NCBI GenBank assembly: GCA_045590395.1
Contig: JAZNQX010000185.1
Location: forward strand, 1 to 16,406
Direction of reading: 5' to 3'
From: SIG607 sp045590395
Lineage (GTDB): Bacteria > Bacillota > Clostridia > Oscillospirales > Acutalibacteraceae
DNA: 16,406 nucleotides
Positions 1-8,226 of this stretch are shown in pieces. Each line of letters opens with the position of its first letter. Within the stretch, counting starts at the first letter, position 1. A program made the translations under genes and the position numbers. The notes beneath the pieces are model-generated. The model saw only the letters and a list, made by a program, of their open reading frames with translations, was not told where the DNA came from and did not search any database.

Positions 1-2
1 AA

Positions 3-7
3 CCTTT
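3..7 (-). promoter_or_regulatory. ribosome binding site of the next operon gene, which lies off the left edge
   Basis: Read on the minus strand, the bases after the capF stop give TGAGTAAAGGTT, which contains an AAAGG Shine-Dalgarno-like core and then leaves the window. The polysaccharide operon therefore probably continues. From pathway logic the next gene could be the CapG/FnlC 2-epimerase, but none of its coding sequence is visible. Confidence 0.45.
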
Positions 8-12
8 ACTCA

Positions 13-1176
13 TTATTCTACCACCTCAAAAAATGTATCGGGATGAGATTTATCAAACTGCTCATTAGCCCACATAAGTGTTACAAGGTCCTCTGTGTCA
101 CTTAAGTTTATAATGTTGTGGGTATATCCCGGCAGCATATGTACCGCTTCAATTTTCTCACCGCTGACCTCGAAATTCAGCACTTCGTCACTGCCTATTT
201 TTCTTTGCTGAATAAGGGCTTTACCCGACACAACAATAAAGAATTCCCATTTTGTGTTATGCCAGTGTTGTCCTTTTACTATGCCGGGTTTTGAAATATT
301 TACCGAAAACTGACCGCAAGAGGCCGTCTTTAAAAGTTCTGTAAAAGAGCCTCTGTCATCCACATTCATAGTCAGCGGAAAAGCAACCTTATCTTTCGGC
401 AAATATGAAAGATATGTGGAATAAAGCTTCTTTTCAAAACTGCCGCAGGGTATTTCGGGCATAACAAGACTTTTTGGTTGCTCTCTAAAGCTATTTAAAA
501 GCTCTACAATTTTACCGAGGGTAACCTTATGCGTAACGGGCGCTACACAAAACTCTTTTTCCCTATGCTCTTTACCCTCAAGGCATAAAAGCATTTCGTC
601 AACCAAATCGTCAATATAGAGAAGTGTAAGTTCTACATTAGGGTCATTTACAGTAATAGGCAAATCATTTGCTATATTATTGCAAAAGGTAGCCACCGCG
701 CTGTTGTAATTTGGTCGGCACCATTTGCCGAAAAGGTTTGGAAAACGGTAAATCAGTACCTTTGCGCCGGTTTCTTTTCCGTAGGCGAAGAATAAGTCCT
801 CCCCTGCTTTTTTGCTTTGACCGTAGGGGCCGTTATATCTGCCCTCAAGGGTAGCCTGAACAGAGCTGGAAAGCACTATGGGGCAGGTGTTGTTATATTT
901 TTTTAATGTATCCAGCAGTTCTGATGCAAAACCAAAATTACCCTGCATAAACTCTTCTTCACTTTTCGGGCGGTTAACACCTGCAAGGTTAAATACGAAA
1001 TCGGCATTTTTACAGCCTTCCTCCAAAACCTTTTTATCGGTGTCAATATCAAAAAGATAAAGCTGGCTAACCGTAATATCGGGGTGAGTTCTGTCCTTGC
1101 CGTCTTTAATATTGTTAAGGGCGGCAGTAAGATTTTTACCCACAAAACCGTTTGCGCCTGTTATGAGTATTTTCAT
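13..1176 (-). CDS. capF: CapF-like bifunctional reductase/cupin (UDP-2-acetamido-2,6-dideoxy-hexulose reductase)
   Basis: Predicted NADPH-dependent C4 reductase of the UDP-N-acetyl-L-fucosamine pathway, acting in the cytoplasm on the keto-sugar made by CapE. The N-terminal extended SDR domain shows the Rossmann motif GANGFVG (residues 7-13), an SSS stretch near 103-105 and the catalytic pair Y118-x3-K122. The C-terminal third (about 265-387) is a cupin with the pattern G-x-H304-x-H306-x4-E311 and a later His at 353, matching the metal site of CapF proteins. At 387 aa it is close to the length of Staphylococcus aureus CapF, so both domains are complete. The start is ATG with AAGGAG 8 nt upstream. 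It follows the nucleotidyltransferase-like gene by 5 nt and is the last complete gene of the operon in the window. The SDR-plus-cupin fusion is specific to this family. Confidence 0.93.
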   Translation of the reverse strand: MKILITGANGFVGKNLTAALNNIKDGKDRTHPDITVSQLYLFDIDTDKKVLEEGCKNADFVFNLAGVNRPKSEEEFMQGNFGFASELLDTLKKYNNTCPIVLSSSVQATLEGRYNGPYGQSKKAGEDLFFAYGKETGAKVLIYRFPNLFGKWCRPNYNSAVATFCNNIANDLPITVNDPNVELTLLYIDDLVDEMLLCLEGKEHREKEFCVAPVTHKVTLGKIVELLNSFREQPKSLVMPEIPCGSFEKKLYSTYLSYLPKDKVAFPLTMNVDDRGSFTELLKTASCGQFSVNISKPGIVKGQHWHNTKWEFFIVVSGKALIQQRKIGSDEVLNFEVSGEKIEAVHMLPGYTHNIINLSDTEDLVTLMWANEQFDKSHPDTFFEVVE

Positions 1177-1181
1177 ACATT

Positions 1182-2363
1182 TTACTCCTTGAATTTAAAA
1201 TCAAGACCTACATATTCAAGTTTTCTTCTTAAATCTTCAACATCTTTGTCATTGACTCTTTTAATGTCTTTTATATGCTTTGCTATATTTTTTCTTTTTT
1301 TAAGCAAAGCGTTAAACCATCTGCACACCCATGCAAAAGGCAGTAAAAAGCCTAGCTTTTCAAGATATTTGTAATGCACCTTCATTACCGAGAGTGTGGG
1401 GAAAGCACGCATAACAAACAGCTTAAACTTTGACGATGTACCGAAATCATATCCATTGATTTTCTTTTGAAGCACCAGTGATGCTATTTCGTTTTCGTGT
1501 CTGCCGTAAACACCGCTCTTAATAATAAAGTCAGAGATGAACTCTGTTTTTTCGTCCATCACGCCGTCGTTAAACCAGCACTCAATTACCCTTTCAATAT
1601 TACGGTAAAACTCTAAAATGCCGATTTTCTCAAGTTCTCTCTCTATATATTCATAATCAAGCTTTTTGTTTTTACGGTACATAAAGAGGTCAATAATGTA
1701 TTTTACACCTATTCCGCAATAGCGATAATGCTTTGTAAAATGACAAAAGGTATAAATAAACTCGTCTTCAAGACTTAGACCGTACTCATATTCACCCTTT
1801 TTAACCGCTTTATCCAAGCCGTCGCCGAAATATCCATAAAAGTCTTCATTTCTTGATGAAACAAGACTTTTATGCAATTCTAAAATGAGAACTCCCACTT
1901 TTGCCCATATATATTCATGACTGCTTTCACATCGGTATGTATAACCAAAATCGGAAATAGCCTTTTTGATTATACCGTAATCGCGGTCACGTATCAGTAT
2001 ATCAACATCGTTCATATACCTGAGCGTCGGCTCCGGATACAGTTCCTTTATAAGAACGCCCTTTATGGGCATATAGTCTATACCAAGCTCATTAAACTTA
2101 TGTTTAATCTGCTCAAACTCGTGCTTCTGCCTTTCGTGAACTGCCGCTTCCTTTAAAGTACCTAAAAAAAGTTTCTTCATAACAGGAAGTTCTTTATCAA
2201 TTCCGCAAAGCACAGCGCCGTTATACACTATACCGATTAAGTGATGCATTTTTGCCGCATCAAAAAGCCGCTCTGTATCAAAACCTTCGGGAAGTACCTG
2301 TTTCTCATTTTTTACTCCTGCGCGAACTATCTGCAAAAAGCCTTGCTGAAAAACAGTAAGCAC
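1182..2363 (-). CDS. NTP_transf_5-type nucleotidyltransferase-fold protein of the polysaccharide operon
   Basis: Resembles the uncharacterised nucleotidyltransferase family often found in capsule and O-antigen clusters. The signature runs K102-G103 (PIKGVLIKELYP), then an Arg, then N-D119-V-D121-I-L-I, which is the two-aspartate metal-binding pattern of the polymerase-beta nucleotidyltransferase fold. No substrate is established for this group. The rest is helical and charged with no transmembrane segment. The start is taken as GTG at 2363 because GGAGGAG lies 8 nt upstream and the codon overlaps the capE stop by 1 nt (TAGTG), which implies translational coupling. A TTG start at 2381 would place the ribosome binding site inside the gene and is unlikely. 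The protein is 393 aa. Its position between capE and capF is unusual. A role in modifying the repeat unit is possible but is inference only. Confidence 0.75.
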   Translation of the reverse strand: MLTVFQQGFLQIVRAGVKNEKQVLPEGFDTERLFDAAKMHHLIGIVYNGAVLCGIDKELPVMKKLFLGTLKEAAVHERQKHEFEQIKHKFNELGIDYMPIKGVLIKELYPEPTLRYMNDVDILIRDRDYGIIKKAISDFGYTYRCESSHEYIWAKVGVLILELHKSLVSSRNEDFYGYFGDGLDKAVKKGEYEYGLSLEDEFIYTFCHFTKHYRYCGIGVKYIIDLFMYRKNKKLDYEYIERELEKIGILEFYRNIERVIECWFNDGVMDEKTEFISDFIIKSGVYGRHENEIASLVLQKKINGYDFGTSSKFKLFVMRAFPTLSVMKVHYKYLEKLGFLLPFAWVCRWFNALLKKRKNIAKHIKDIKRVNDKDVEDLRRKLEYVGLDFKFKE

Positions 2364-3412
2364 TATTTTTTCTCCTCCCAAGCCTTCAGTTCATCTCTTA
2401 TGTACTGAAGAGAAAGCAGTTTTTCTTTTACCTGCTCTACATTTAAAAGTTCTGTATTGTTTGAGTCAAAGAGGGTAAGCGGATTACGCTCTGTATCACC
2501 GTCTTTGAAATATTTATCGTAGTTAAGACCTCTGTTGTCACTGGGAACACGGTAAAAATCACCCATATCAACAGCAGTAGCACATTCCTCATCGGTAAGC
2601 AGAGTTTCATACATTTTCTCGCCGTGTCTGATACCGATAATCTTAATTTCGGTATCCTCGTTAAACAGTCCTGTTACTGCCTTTGCAAGTGTTTCAATAG
2701 TGCAGGCAGGAGCCTTTTGAACAAGGATATCTCCGCTGACGCCATGCTGGAAAGCAAAAAGAACAAGGTCAACTGCTTCATCAAGGCTCATAATAAATCT
2801 GGTCATAGAGGGTTCGGTTATGGTTATGGGTTTACCCTGCTTTATCTGCTCTATCCAAAGGGGAATAACGCTGCCTCTTGAGCACATAACATTACCGTAA
2901 CGGGTACAGCATATTTTTGTTTTATCGGGAGAAACGGTACGTGCTTTTGCCACGGCAACCCTTTCCTCCAAAGCTTTTGAAATACCCATAGCATTAACAG
3001 GATATGCCGCTTTATCGGTAGAAAGACAAATTACGCTCTTAACACCTGCTTCAATAGCGGCAGTCAGCACATTTTCTGTTCCTATTACGTTTGTTCTTAC
3101 CGCTTCCATAGGGAAAAACTCACAGGACGGAACCTGCTTTAAAGCGGCGGCGTGAAAAATAAAATCTACACCGTGCATTGCATTCTTAACCGAAGCCAAA
3201 TCTCTTACATCACCGATATAAAAGGTTATTTTCTCGGCAACCTCAGGCATTTTTGCCTGAAATTCGTGGCGCATATCGTCCTGCTTTTTCTCATCTCTGG
3301 AGAATATACGAATTTCTCCTATATCGGTTTTTAAGAAACGATTCAGCACCGCATTACCGAAAGAACCGGTACCGCCTGTAATAAGTAATGTTTTACCTTC
3401 AAATAAACTCAT
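2363..3412 (-). CDS. capE: CapE/FnlA-type UDP-GlcNAc 4,6-dehydratase (5-inverting)
   Basis: First enzyme of UDP-L-FucNAc synthesis: it oxidises, dehydrates and C5-epimerises UDP-GlcNAc to UDP-2-acetamido-2,6-dideoxy-beta-L-arabino-4-hexulose. It is a soluble cytoplasmic SDR protein of 349 aa, the usual size. Visible motifs are GGTGSFG (13-19) for NAD(P) binding, FSRDE (38-42), HAAALKQVP (88-95) and STDKAAYPVNAMGISKALEE (131-150). In the last motif the position normally held by the YxxxK tyrosine is Met142, followed by Lys146. A Met here is typical of the CapE/WbjB branch and separates it from PseB/FlaA1 relatives, which keep Tyr. The start is ATG with GGAGAGG 7 nt upstream. The next gene starts inside its TAG stop. 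CapF two genes away supports the pathway assignment. Confidence 0.9.
   Translation of the reverse strand: MSLFEGKTLLITGGTGSFGNAVLNRFLKTDIGEIRIFSRDEKKQDDMRHEFQAKMPEVAEKITFYIGDVRDLASVKNAMHGVDFIFHAAALKQVPSCEFFPMEAVRTNVIGTENVLTAAIEAGVKSVICLSTDKAAYPVNAMGISKALEERVAVAKARTVSPDKTKICCTRYGNVMCSRGSVIPLWIEQIKQGKPITITEPSMTRFIMSLDEAVDLVLFAFQHGVSGDILVQKAPACTIETLAKAVTGLFNEDTEIKIIGIRHGEKMYETLLTDEECATAVDMGDFYRVPSDNRGLNYDKYFKDGDTERNPLTLFDSNNTELLNVEQVKEKLLSLQYIRDELKAWEEKK
2372..2378 (-). promoter_or_regulatory. ribosome binding site fixing the GTG start of the nucleotidyltransferase-like gene
   Basis: On the minus strand this reads GGAGGAG, 8 nt before GTG 2363. It lies inside the end of capE, so ribosomes finishing capE would reach it directly. 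It rules out the TTG at 2381, which would lie upstream of the site. Confidence 0.8.
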
Positions 3413-3431
3413 AGTAATCCCTCTCCAAACT

Positions 3432-4454
3432 TTATCTTTCTATTCTTCTCTTTTTTAATATTCTTCTTTTAATTTTATTTATGGCGTCTTTAATACCTCG
3501 ATAACGCAAAAACAAAAAGAAAACTTCTATTTTTCTGAGCAGACTGCTTATCGGTCGGTTTCTGCAAAGAATTTTATCTTCACATTCCATATAATCAGGG
3601 TCAGCAATCATATATTTAGGATGTTTTAGCGGAAAATCGTATTCATAGGTTCTCATATTGAAAATTCTGCGGATTCCGTGGGGTAAAAGCTTATATTCAG
3701 AAGCGTGTTCTGAATTATCGGTACAGCCGATATTGCACATCATATTATATTTAGGCACAATGTAAAGCTGATTTTGACTATATACCGCAAGTCTTCCGAA
3801 AAATTCACCACCCGGAATATGACCACCAAAGCTGGAATTCACAGCATAACCTTCCACATTTTTCAGGTATGCTTTGTCGTTTTTAATACGCTTTCTTAGC
3901 AAACTCATAGTATAGGGATCTTTGCCGTATTCAAGCTCAAAATCCCTTTGCATATAAGACCTTTTCCACATTGCCTGGCCGCAGATAGGTGCTCTTTCTG
4001 CAAAGAAATAGTCGGCATCGGTCTTTTCCCACTCACCTGCAAGGTTCATAGAGCAAATACAAAGAATACGCTCATCATCTTTATATTTTTCAAGCAGTTC
4101 CTCGCAGTATTTAAAGTACGATACCGAAGGAATTGAGTCATCCTCAAGAAATATACAGCGGTCAACATTGGACCAGACAAGCTCTGCACCCTTACGGCTC
4201 ATTGTGTAAAGGCCGTTATTTTTTTCTTCGTATATTTTATGTACGGTACATTCCCAGTCTATTTCGTTATCAAACATAGCTCGGTTTTGCCTTATGGCTT
4301 CCCACTCCTGCTCGTTTCTTCCGCCGTCGGATATCAAAAACAAGGTAGAAGGACGAGCTTGCTTTAATACTTCAAACTGTCTTCTCTGACATTCAGGGCG
4401 TATCCAAACATTTACACGTACGGGGACATCCGCCAAAAACTGTTTTTTCTCCAT
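3432..4454 (-). CDS. GT-A glycosyltransferase, GNT-I/HlpA-like
   Basis: Predicted cytoplasmic glycosyltransferase that adds one sugar to the lipid-linked repeat unit; donor and acceptor are unknown. The N-terminus has the beta-strand pattern of GT-A enzymes (VPVRVNVWIRP, then LFLISDGGR at about 38-46). The metal-binding acidic cluster is FLEDD (102-106), followed by SYFKYCEELLEKYKDD and a CSMN stretch, which is the arrangement seen in GNT-I-like enzymes and in bacterial proteins labelled hemolytic protein HlpA-like. A GQAMWKRSY segment (159-167) corresponds to the GWxxWxR region of that family. The C-terminus is very basic (KRRILKKRRIER) and may bind the membrane surface. Length is 340 aa. 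The start is ATG with AAGGTG 7 nt upstream. It sits 12 nt after wzx and 19 nt before capE. Confidence 0.75.
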   Translation of the reverse strand: MEKKQFLADVPVRVNVWIRPECQRRQFEVLKQARPSTLFLISDGGRNEQEWEAIRQNRAMFDNEIDWECTVHKIYEEKNNGLYTMSRKGAELVWSNVDRCIFLEDDSIPSVSYFKYCEELLEKYKDDERILCICSMNLAGEWEKTDADYFFAERAPICGQAMWKRSYMQRDFELEYGKDPYTMSLLRKRIKNDKAYLKNVEGYAVNSSFGGHIPGGEFFGRLAVYSQNQLYIVPKYNMMCNIGCTDNSEHASEYKLLPHGIRRIFNMRTYEYDFPLKHPKYMIADPDYMECEDKILCRNRPISSLLRKIEVFFLFLRYRGIKDAINKIKRRILKKRRIER

Positions 4455-4466
4455 TTCTTAGCACCT

Positions 4467-5978
4467 TTATTTTTTAATTTTATTTACTAAAGTGAAAATA
4501 CTGTTTTTTTCTTCCTTGGTAGTATAGAGAAGGAAAATCACAGCAAGGAAAACTATGGCAATAAGCAGAGCCTTAACCGCAAAGCCCTTCCAACCTAAAA
4601 GCGGAATGTATTTTGCTATGGCAAGACCTGCCGCAAGAGAAATTGCATAGCAGGGTAAAAGTCTTAAATAACATTTTTTATAGAACTCAAAAACATTTAT
4701 ACCTGCTTTTTTCTTATATATAACATTCATAAATGAAATATTTGAAAGAGAGGTAAGTGCAGTACCTAAACAAACACCTAAAGCGCCAACCTTAAGTGAC
4801 ATAAGATATGATGCTATAAGTCCGAAAACACCTGTAAAAATCATACCTATAGCCTGATACTTTATAAGTTTTTTGGCTATTACGGTGGTTTTGGCTATCT
4901 GCTGTGTTGCGGATATAAGGGTGGGAAAAAGAATTATCATCGCCAGATAATAGGTTTTTGTATAGTCAGGACCCATCCAAAGCGTCATAAACTCTTTACC
5001 TATACATACAAAACCTATATATGCAAGTCCCAGTACTATCGACTGATATCTGCCCACCTTTATCATAAGGTCAAGAATTTTATCCTCTTTTTTATCAGCA
5101 ATATATTTTGAAACACGCGGTAAAAACATACCGTTAATTGCAGTACCTAAGGTATAGAAATAGCCCTCTAAGGTTACGGCAGGCGCATAAAGACCGATTT
5201 CCAAGGCGCCTGAGGTTATACCTAAAACAGAAGGAGCAAAGCTATGGGTAAAGCGTTGCATTATATTTATAACGGTAGTCCATACAGTAAAGCTGAAAAG
5301 CTTTTTATATTTTTCTTTGCCCGAGGCTTTAAAATTCACCTTCAGCGGTACAGAGGTCTTTACAAATATAAACTTTGCCAAAACGGTAGCCAAGTGAGAC
5401 AGCACCGTTGCCAGAATAACCACCGTTACACTGGAAGAAAAAATAAGAACAAAAATCACAGAAAATACAGAAAGAAGTCTGTATAAAAGGTTGCATGATT
5501 TAAGCTGTGAAAATTTCTCATAGGCGTTAAGAATACCGTCAACGGGAGAAAGCGGAAAGGCAATAAGCTGGTATCCTGCAACTATAATGTAAAGAACCTT
5601 AAAGGTCTGAAGCTCTGAGGGGGTTAGTTCCTTATAAATTTCGCCTACAAAGAAGTACACCACCGTAAGCACCACAAAAATAACAGCATCAATTATAATA
5701 TAAAGCTTATAAATGATACCCATTATATCATTTATGTCCTGCTGTCTGCCTTCAGCGCGGTATTTTGATACAAATCTGGAAACAGCCGAGCTGAGTCCAA
5801 AGTCAAGCATAAATATTGCAATTAAAGAATTTGCAAGGGTATAAAGGCCGTAATTTGACTGCCCGATTTTAGCAACCATCCAGGGAGTATAAACAAGCCC
5901 GGCGACTATATTAAAGCCCATTGTAAAATAGGAAATAAGAGCCCCCATTTTAAGCTGACTGATTTTAAGTTTTTTCAT
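4467..5978 (-). CDS. wzx: Wzx-type polysaccharide flippase (MOP/PST family)
   Basis: Polytopic membrane protein predicted to flip undecaprenyl-PP-linked repeat units to the outer face of the membrane. It has 503 aa with many hydrophobic segments spread along its length, consistent with the 12-14 helices of this family. The N-terminus carries the typical PST pattern: a basic start, a first helix, then KIGQSNYGLYTLANSL (37-52), a helix ending LDFGLSSAVSRFVSKYRAEGR (58-78), and a cytoplasmic loop. The protein ends with a basic lysine-rich tail. The start is ATG with GAGGAG 7 nt upstream. Its place next to a Wzy-like polymerase and several glycosyltransferases supports export by the Wzx/Wzy route rather than by an ABC transporter, none of which is seen here. 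Confidence 0.9.
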   Translation of the reverse strand: MKKLKISQLKMGALISYFTMGFNIVAGLVYTPWMVAKIGQSNYGLYTLANSLIAIFMLDFGLSSAVSRFVSKYRAEGRQQDINDIMGIIYKLYIIIDAVIFVVLTVVYFFVGEIYKELTPSELQTFKVLYIIVAGYQLIAFPLSPVDGILNAYEKFSQLKSCNLLYRLLSVFSVIFVLIFSSSVTVVILATVLSHLATVLAKFIFVKTSVPLKVNFKASGKEKYKKLFSFTVWTTVINIMQRFTHSFAPSVLGITSGALEIGLYAPAVTLEGYFYTLGTAINGMFLPRVSKYIADKKEDKILDLMIKVGRYQSIVLGLAYIGFVCIGKEFMTLWMGPDYTKTYYLAMIILFPTLISATQQIAKTTVIAKKLIKYQAIGMIFTGVFGLIASYLMSLKVGALGVCLGTALTSLSNISFMNVIYKKKAGINVFEFYKKCYLRLLPCYAISLAAGLAIAKYIPLLGWKGFAVKALLIAIVFLAVIFLLYTTKEEKNSIFTLVNKIKK

Positions 5979-6005
5979 TAAAAAACTCCTCTGACAATTT
6001 AGTGG

Positions 6006-7127
6006 TTATATCTGCTCCATAGATGCACAGGCCGGAATTATAAGAAGCATAAGATAAAGTCCTGCAATACCAACAAACACCGATGCTTCAAAACAGCCTG
6101 TAAATAAAATCGCAGCAAGACTAAGTGCGGCATAAAGGGATGAGCGCTCTTGGAGTCGTTTTAATGCATTGTAAGTAAGCATACAAACTGCCACAACCGC
6201 AGGAGCACCAAAACGGCAGAAAACAGTAATAAGAGAGTTATGCTGCTGACTGTTATAGTAGTAACCATAATCACCTATAAGGAAGCAATTCCAGAAATTA
6301 TCCAAAACCTTTTGCCAAATATTTTCACGAGAGTCAATACTCTTGTCAACACTGTCAAAAGCAAATATGCTCTCCCAGAAATCCTGATTTTTAACCACAA
6401 CAAACATATAGAAGAAGAATACTATTATGGGCAGGCAGGCAAGAAGTGCAAGACACCAGTTGGGAATTTTTTTAATTTTAAAAATCTTAGTTATAATTAC
6501 GCAAATTGCAAGGAAAAAACAAGCAATATAAGAGTTTCTTGATTCGGTTGCAAAAATTATAGGTACAATACCTACAGTGCAAACAAGAAAAGCAAATCTT
6601 AAAGCTTTTTTATACAGAAATACGCAATAGAAAAGCAGAATGAATATGCATACAAGCCAAAGTCCCGCAGCGTTAGGGTTGGGGAAGTTAAGACATATAG
6701 CCTCAGTATCTTCAAAATAACTTGATTTCAGCGGTCCGAAATAATATGCCACCAACAGCACCACCGACATCAGCAGGAACATAGTTGAAATTATTTTAAA
6801 GAATTTTACGTCTATTTTCGCGTTTACGCCTACCTCAATACATATATAAGTACAAATCATTATAAGTATATGAGACACATAGTCTACTACACCCTCTACG
6901 TCAATAATACTTATTGCAACCGCTATAAGTACATCGAAAATGAGAAACAGCATTATTTTGCTTATGCTTCCGCTTAAAAAATAGCAAGCAAAAACAAAAA
7001 TCAGCGAAAAAGCAAAAACTAAATTGACAACGGCTCTGACATTAAATAACTGAGCTGTAAATGACATAACAACGCATACAGCACACACAAGTATGGCACT
7101 GTTGCTAAAATACTTTGAAGACTTCAA
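6006..7127 (-). CDS. wzy: Wzy-like O-antigen/capsule polymerase
   Basis: Hydrophobic protein of 373 aa, predicted to polymerise flipped repeat units on the outer side of the membrane. It has about ten hydrophobic stretches and one larger extracytoplasmic loop (about 246-295). Features shared with the O-antigen ligase/polymerase superfamily are NFPNPNAAG (147-155), ESRNSY (195-200) and the loop motif SRENIW (266-271) followed by a conserved His-Asn pair (H296-N297) before a further helix. Wzy proteins diverge strongly, so the call rests on topology, these motifs and the neighbouring wzx. The start is TTG at 7127 with AGAGG about 11 nt upstream. The only ATG upstream in frame is closed by TGA after two codons, so TTG is the best visible start. 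The gap to the previous gene is 28 nt, the largest in the operon. Confidence 0.82.
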   Translation of the reverse strand: MKSSKYFSNSAILVCAVCVVMSFTAQLFNVRAVVNLVFAFSLIFVFACYFLSGSISKIMLFLIFDVLIAVAISIIDVEGVVDYVSHILIMICTYICIEVGVNAKIDVKFFKIISTMFLLMSVVLLVAYYFGPLKSSYFEDTEAICLNFPNPNAAGLWLVCIFILLFYCVFLYKKALRFAFLVCTVGIVPIIFATESRNSYIACFFLAICVIITKIFKIKKIPNWCLALLACLPIIVFFFYMFVVVKNQDFWESIFAFDSVDKSIDSRENIWQKVLDNFWNCFLIGDYGYYYNSQQHNSLITVFCRFGAPAVVAVCMLTYNALKRLQERSSLYAALSLAAILFTGCFEASVFVGIAGLYLMLLIIPACASMEQI

Positions 7128-7155
7128 TTTGCGTGATACCTCTAATCAAAACATT

Positions 7156-8205
7156 TTACTTTGACAGGCTTAAAACCCTGTCCATTATAATTTTCCAATT
7201 ATCTTTTATATCATCGGTCAAATCATCGGTTCTTTTCCTTACAATTTCACCGTTTATAACCTTTTTCATAAGTATGGATAGTTCCCTTGCGTCAAAGGGA
7301 TTAAAGAAATAGGCGTTTTCGTAATTTTCCAGCGCTTCTCTCGAAAAGGCGCAGTCTGATGCTAAAACTATAGCCCCCATTTTTCTTGCCTCAGTCATCG
7401 GATATCCGAAGGTTTCGATATAAGACGGGAATATAAGTGTACTTCTGTTATAATAGGCTATTACCTCTTCATAAGGAATTCTTCCTATACACTTAATACC
7501 GTCAACCGACTTGCTTTCGGGCAAGGTAAGCACCGTATTAAAGGCTATTCCCTCTCCTTTTAAAATTTCACAGGCATCAAAAATGCACTTGTTATTCTTA
7601 TAAAGCGCAGGAGATGTGGGATAAAAGAAATTTTCCTTTGAAAACACATTTTCCTCTTTTAAATGGGAAATGTTTTTCACATTTGGCGGAATCTGAAAAA
7701 CCTTATCTGCTTTTACCTTACAAATATCGGTAACTGCTTCCTTCATCCATTTTGTCTGGACTATTACTTTGTCACATTTTTTTACGGTAAGCTTTAAAAT
7801 GGGACCGATAAAATACTGTATAAAAGCAAGTTTTCTCTCACTGCCCTTTAAAAAGGAAAACTTTTTAACCCTTTGAAAAGGGATAGACTGATGAAGATAT
7901 ACTATCTGAGGAGCCTTAACACCAAAGGTCATAATATTCTGCATAGAGAAAACCACATCAGGCTTTAATTTATTTATATATTTTTTGCCTGTAACAAAAT
8001 CAAACAGCACCTTTTTAAAGGGATTTTTCTTTATTTCGGGCAAAGTAACTATTTTTACATTGTCGGTTTCATCAAAAAATTTATCAGACAGTAAAAATAT
8101 CCACTCATTTTCCTTGTCGTTTTGACAGACGCAATTATAAAAATCTTTAAGCACCGTCATGGCACCGCCGGTAATTGCGGCTATATTGTTTACAACTATA
8201 CGCAT
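7156..8205 (-). CDS. GT4-family glycosyltransferase
   Basis: Predicted GT-B retaining glycosyltransferase using a nucleotide-sugar donor to extend the lipid-linked repeat unit. The C-terminal domain shows the GT4 EX7E motif in IETFGYPMTEAR (E264 and E272), preceded by a YYNRSTLIFPSY stretch and followed by GAIVLASDCAFSREAL, the usual donor-binding region. The N-terminus begins MRIVVNNIAAITGGAMTVL, which matches the opening strand and GG loop of GT-B enzymes. The start is ATG at 8205, with GGGAG 9 nt upstream. A TTG at 8223 in the same frame would add six residues (with WEPEF before the Met) that do not fit the family start. Mature length is 349 aa. Sugar specificity cannot be read from the sequence. 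Confidence 0.87.
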   Translation of the reverse strand: MRIVVNNIAAITGGAMTVLKDFYNCVCQNDKENEWIFLLSDKFFDETDNVKIVTLPEIKKNPFKKVLFDFVTGKKYINKLKPDVVFSMQNIMTFGVKAPQIVYLHQSIPFQRVKKFSFLKGSERKLAFIQYFIGPILKLTVKKCDKVIVQTKWMKEAVTDICKVKADKVFQIPPNVKNISHLKEENVFSKENFFYPTSPALYKNNKCIFDACEILKGEGIAFNTVLTLPESKSVDGIKCIGRIPYEEVIAYYNRSTLIFPSYIETFGYPMTEARKMGAIVLASDCAFSREALENYENAYFFNPFDARELSILMKKVINGEIVRKRTDDLTDDIKDNWKIIMDRVLSLSK

Positions 8206-8214
8206 AAATTCAGG

Positions 8215-8219
8215 CTCCC
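8215..8219 (-). promoter_or_regulatory. ribosome binding site fixing the start of the second GT4 gene
   Basis: On the minus strand this reads GGGAG and lies 9 nt before ATG 8205. It lies within the six-codon extension that would begin at TTG 8223, so it selects the internal ATG as the real start. Confidence 0.7.
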
Positions 8220-8226
8220 ACAAATT

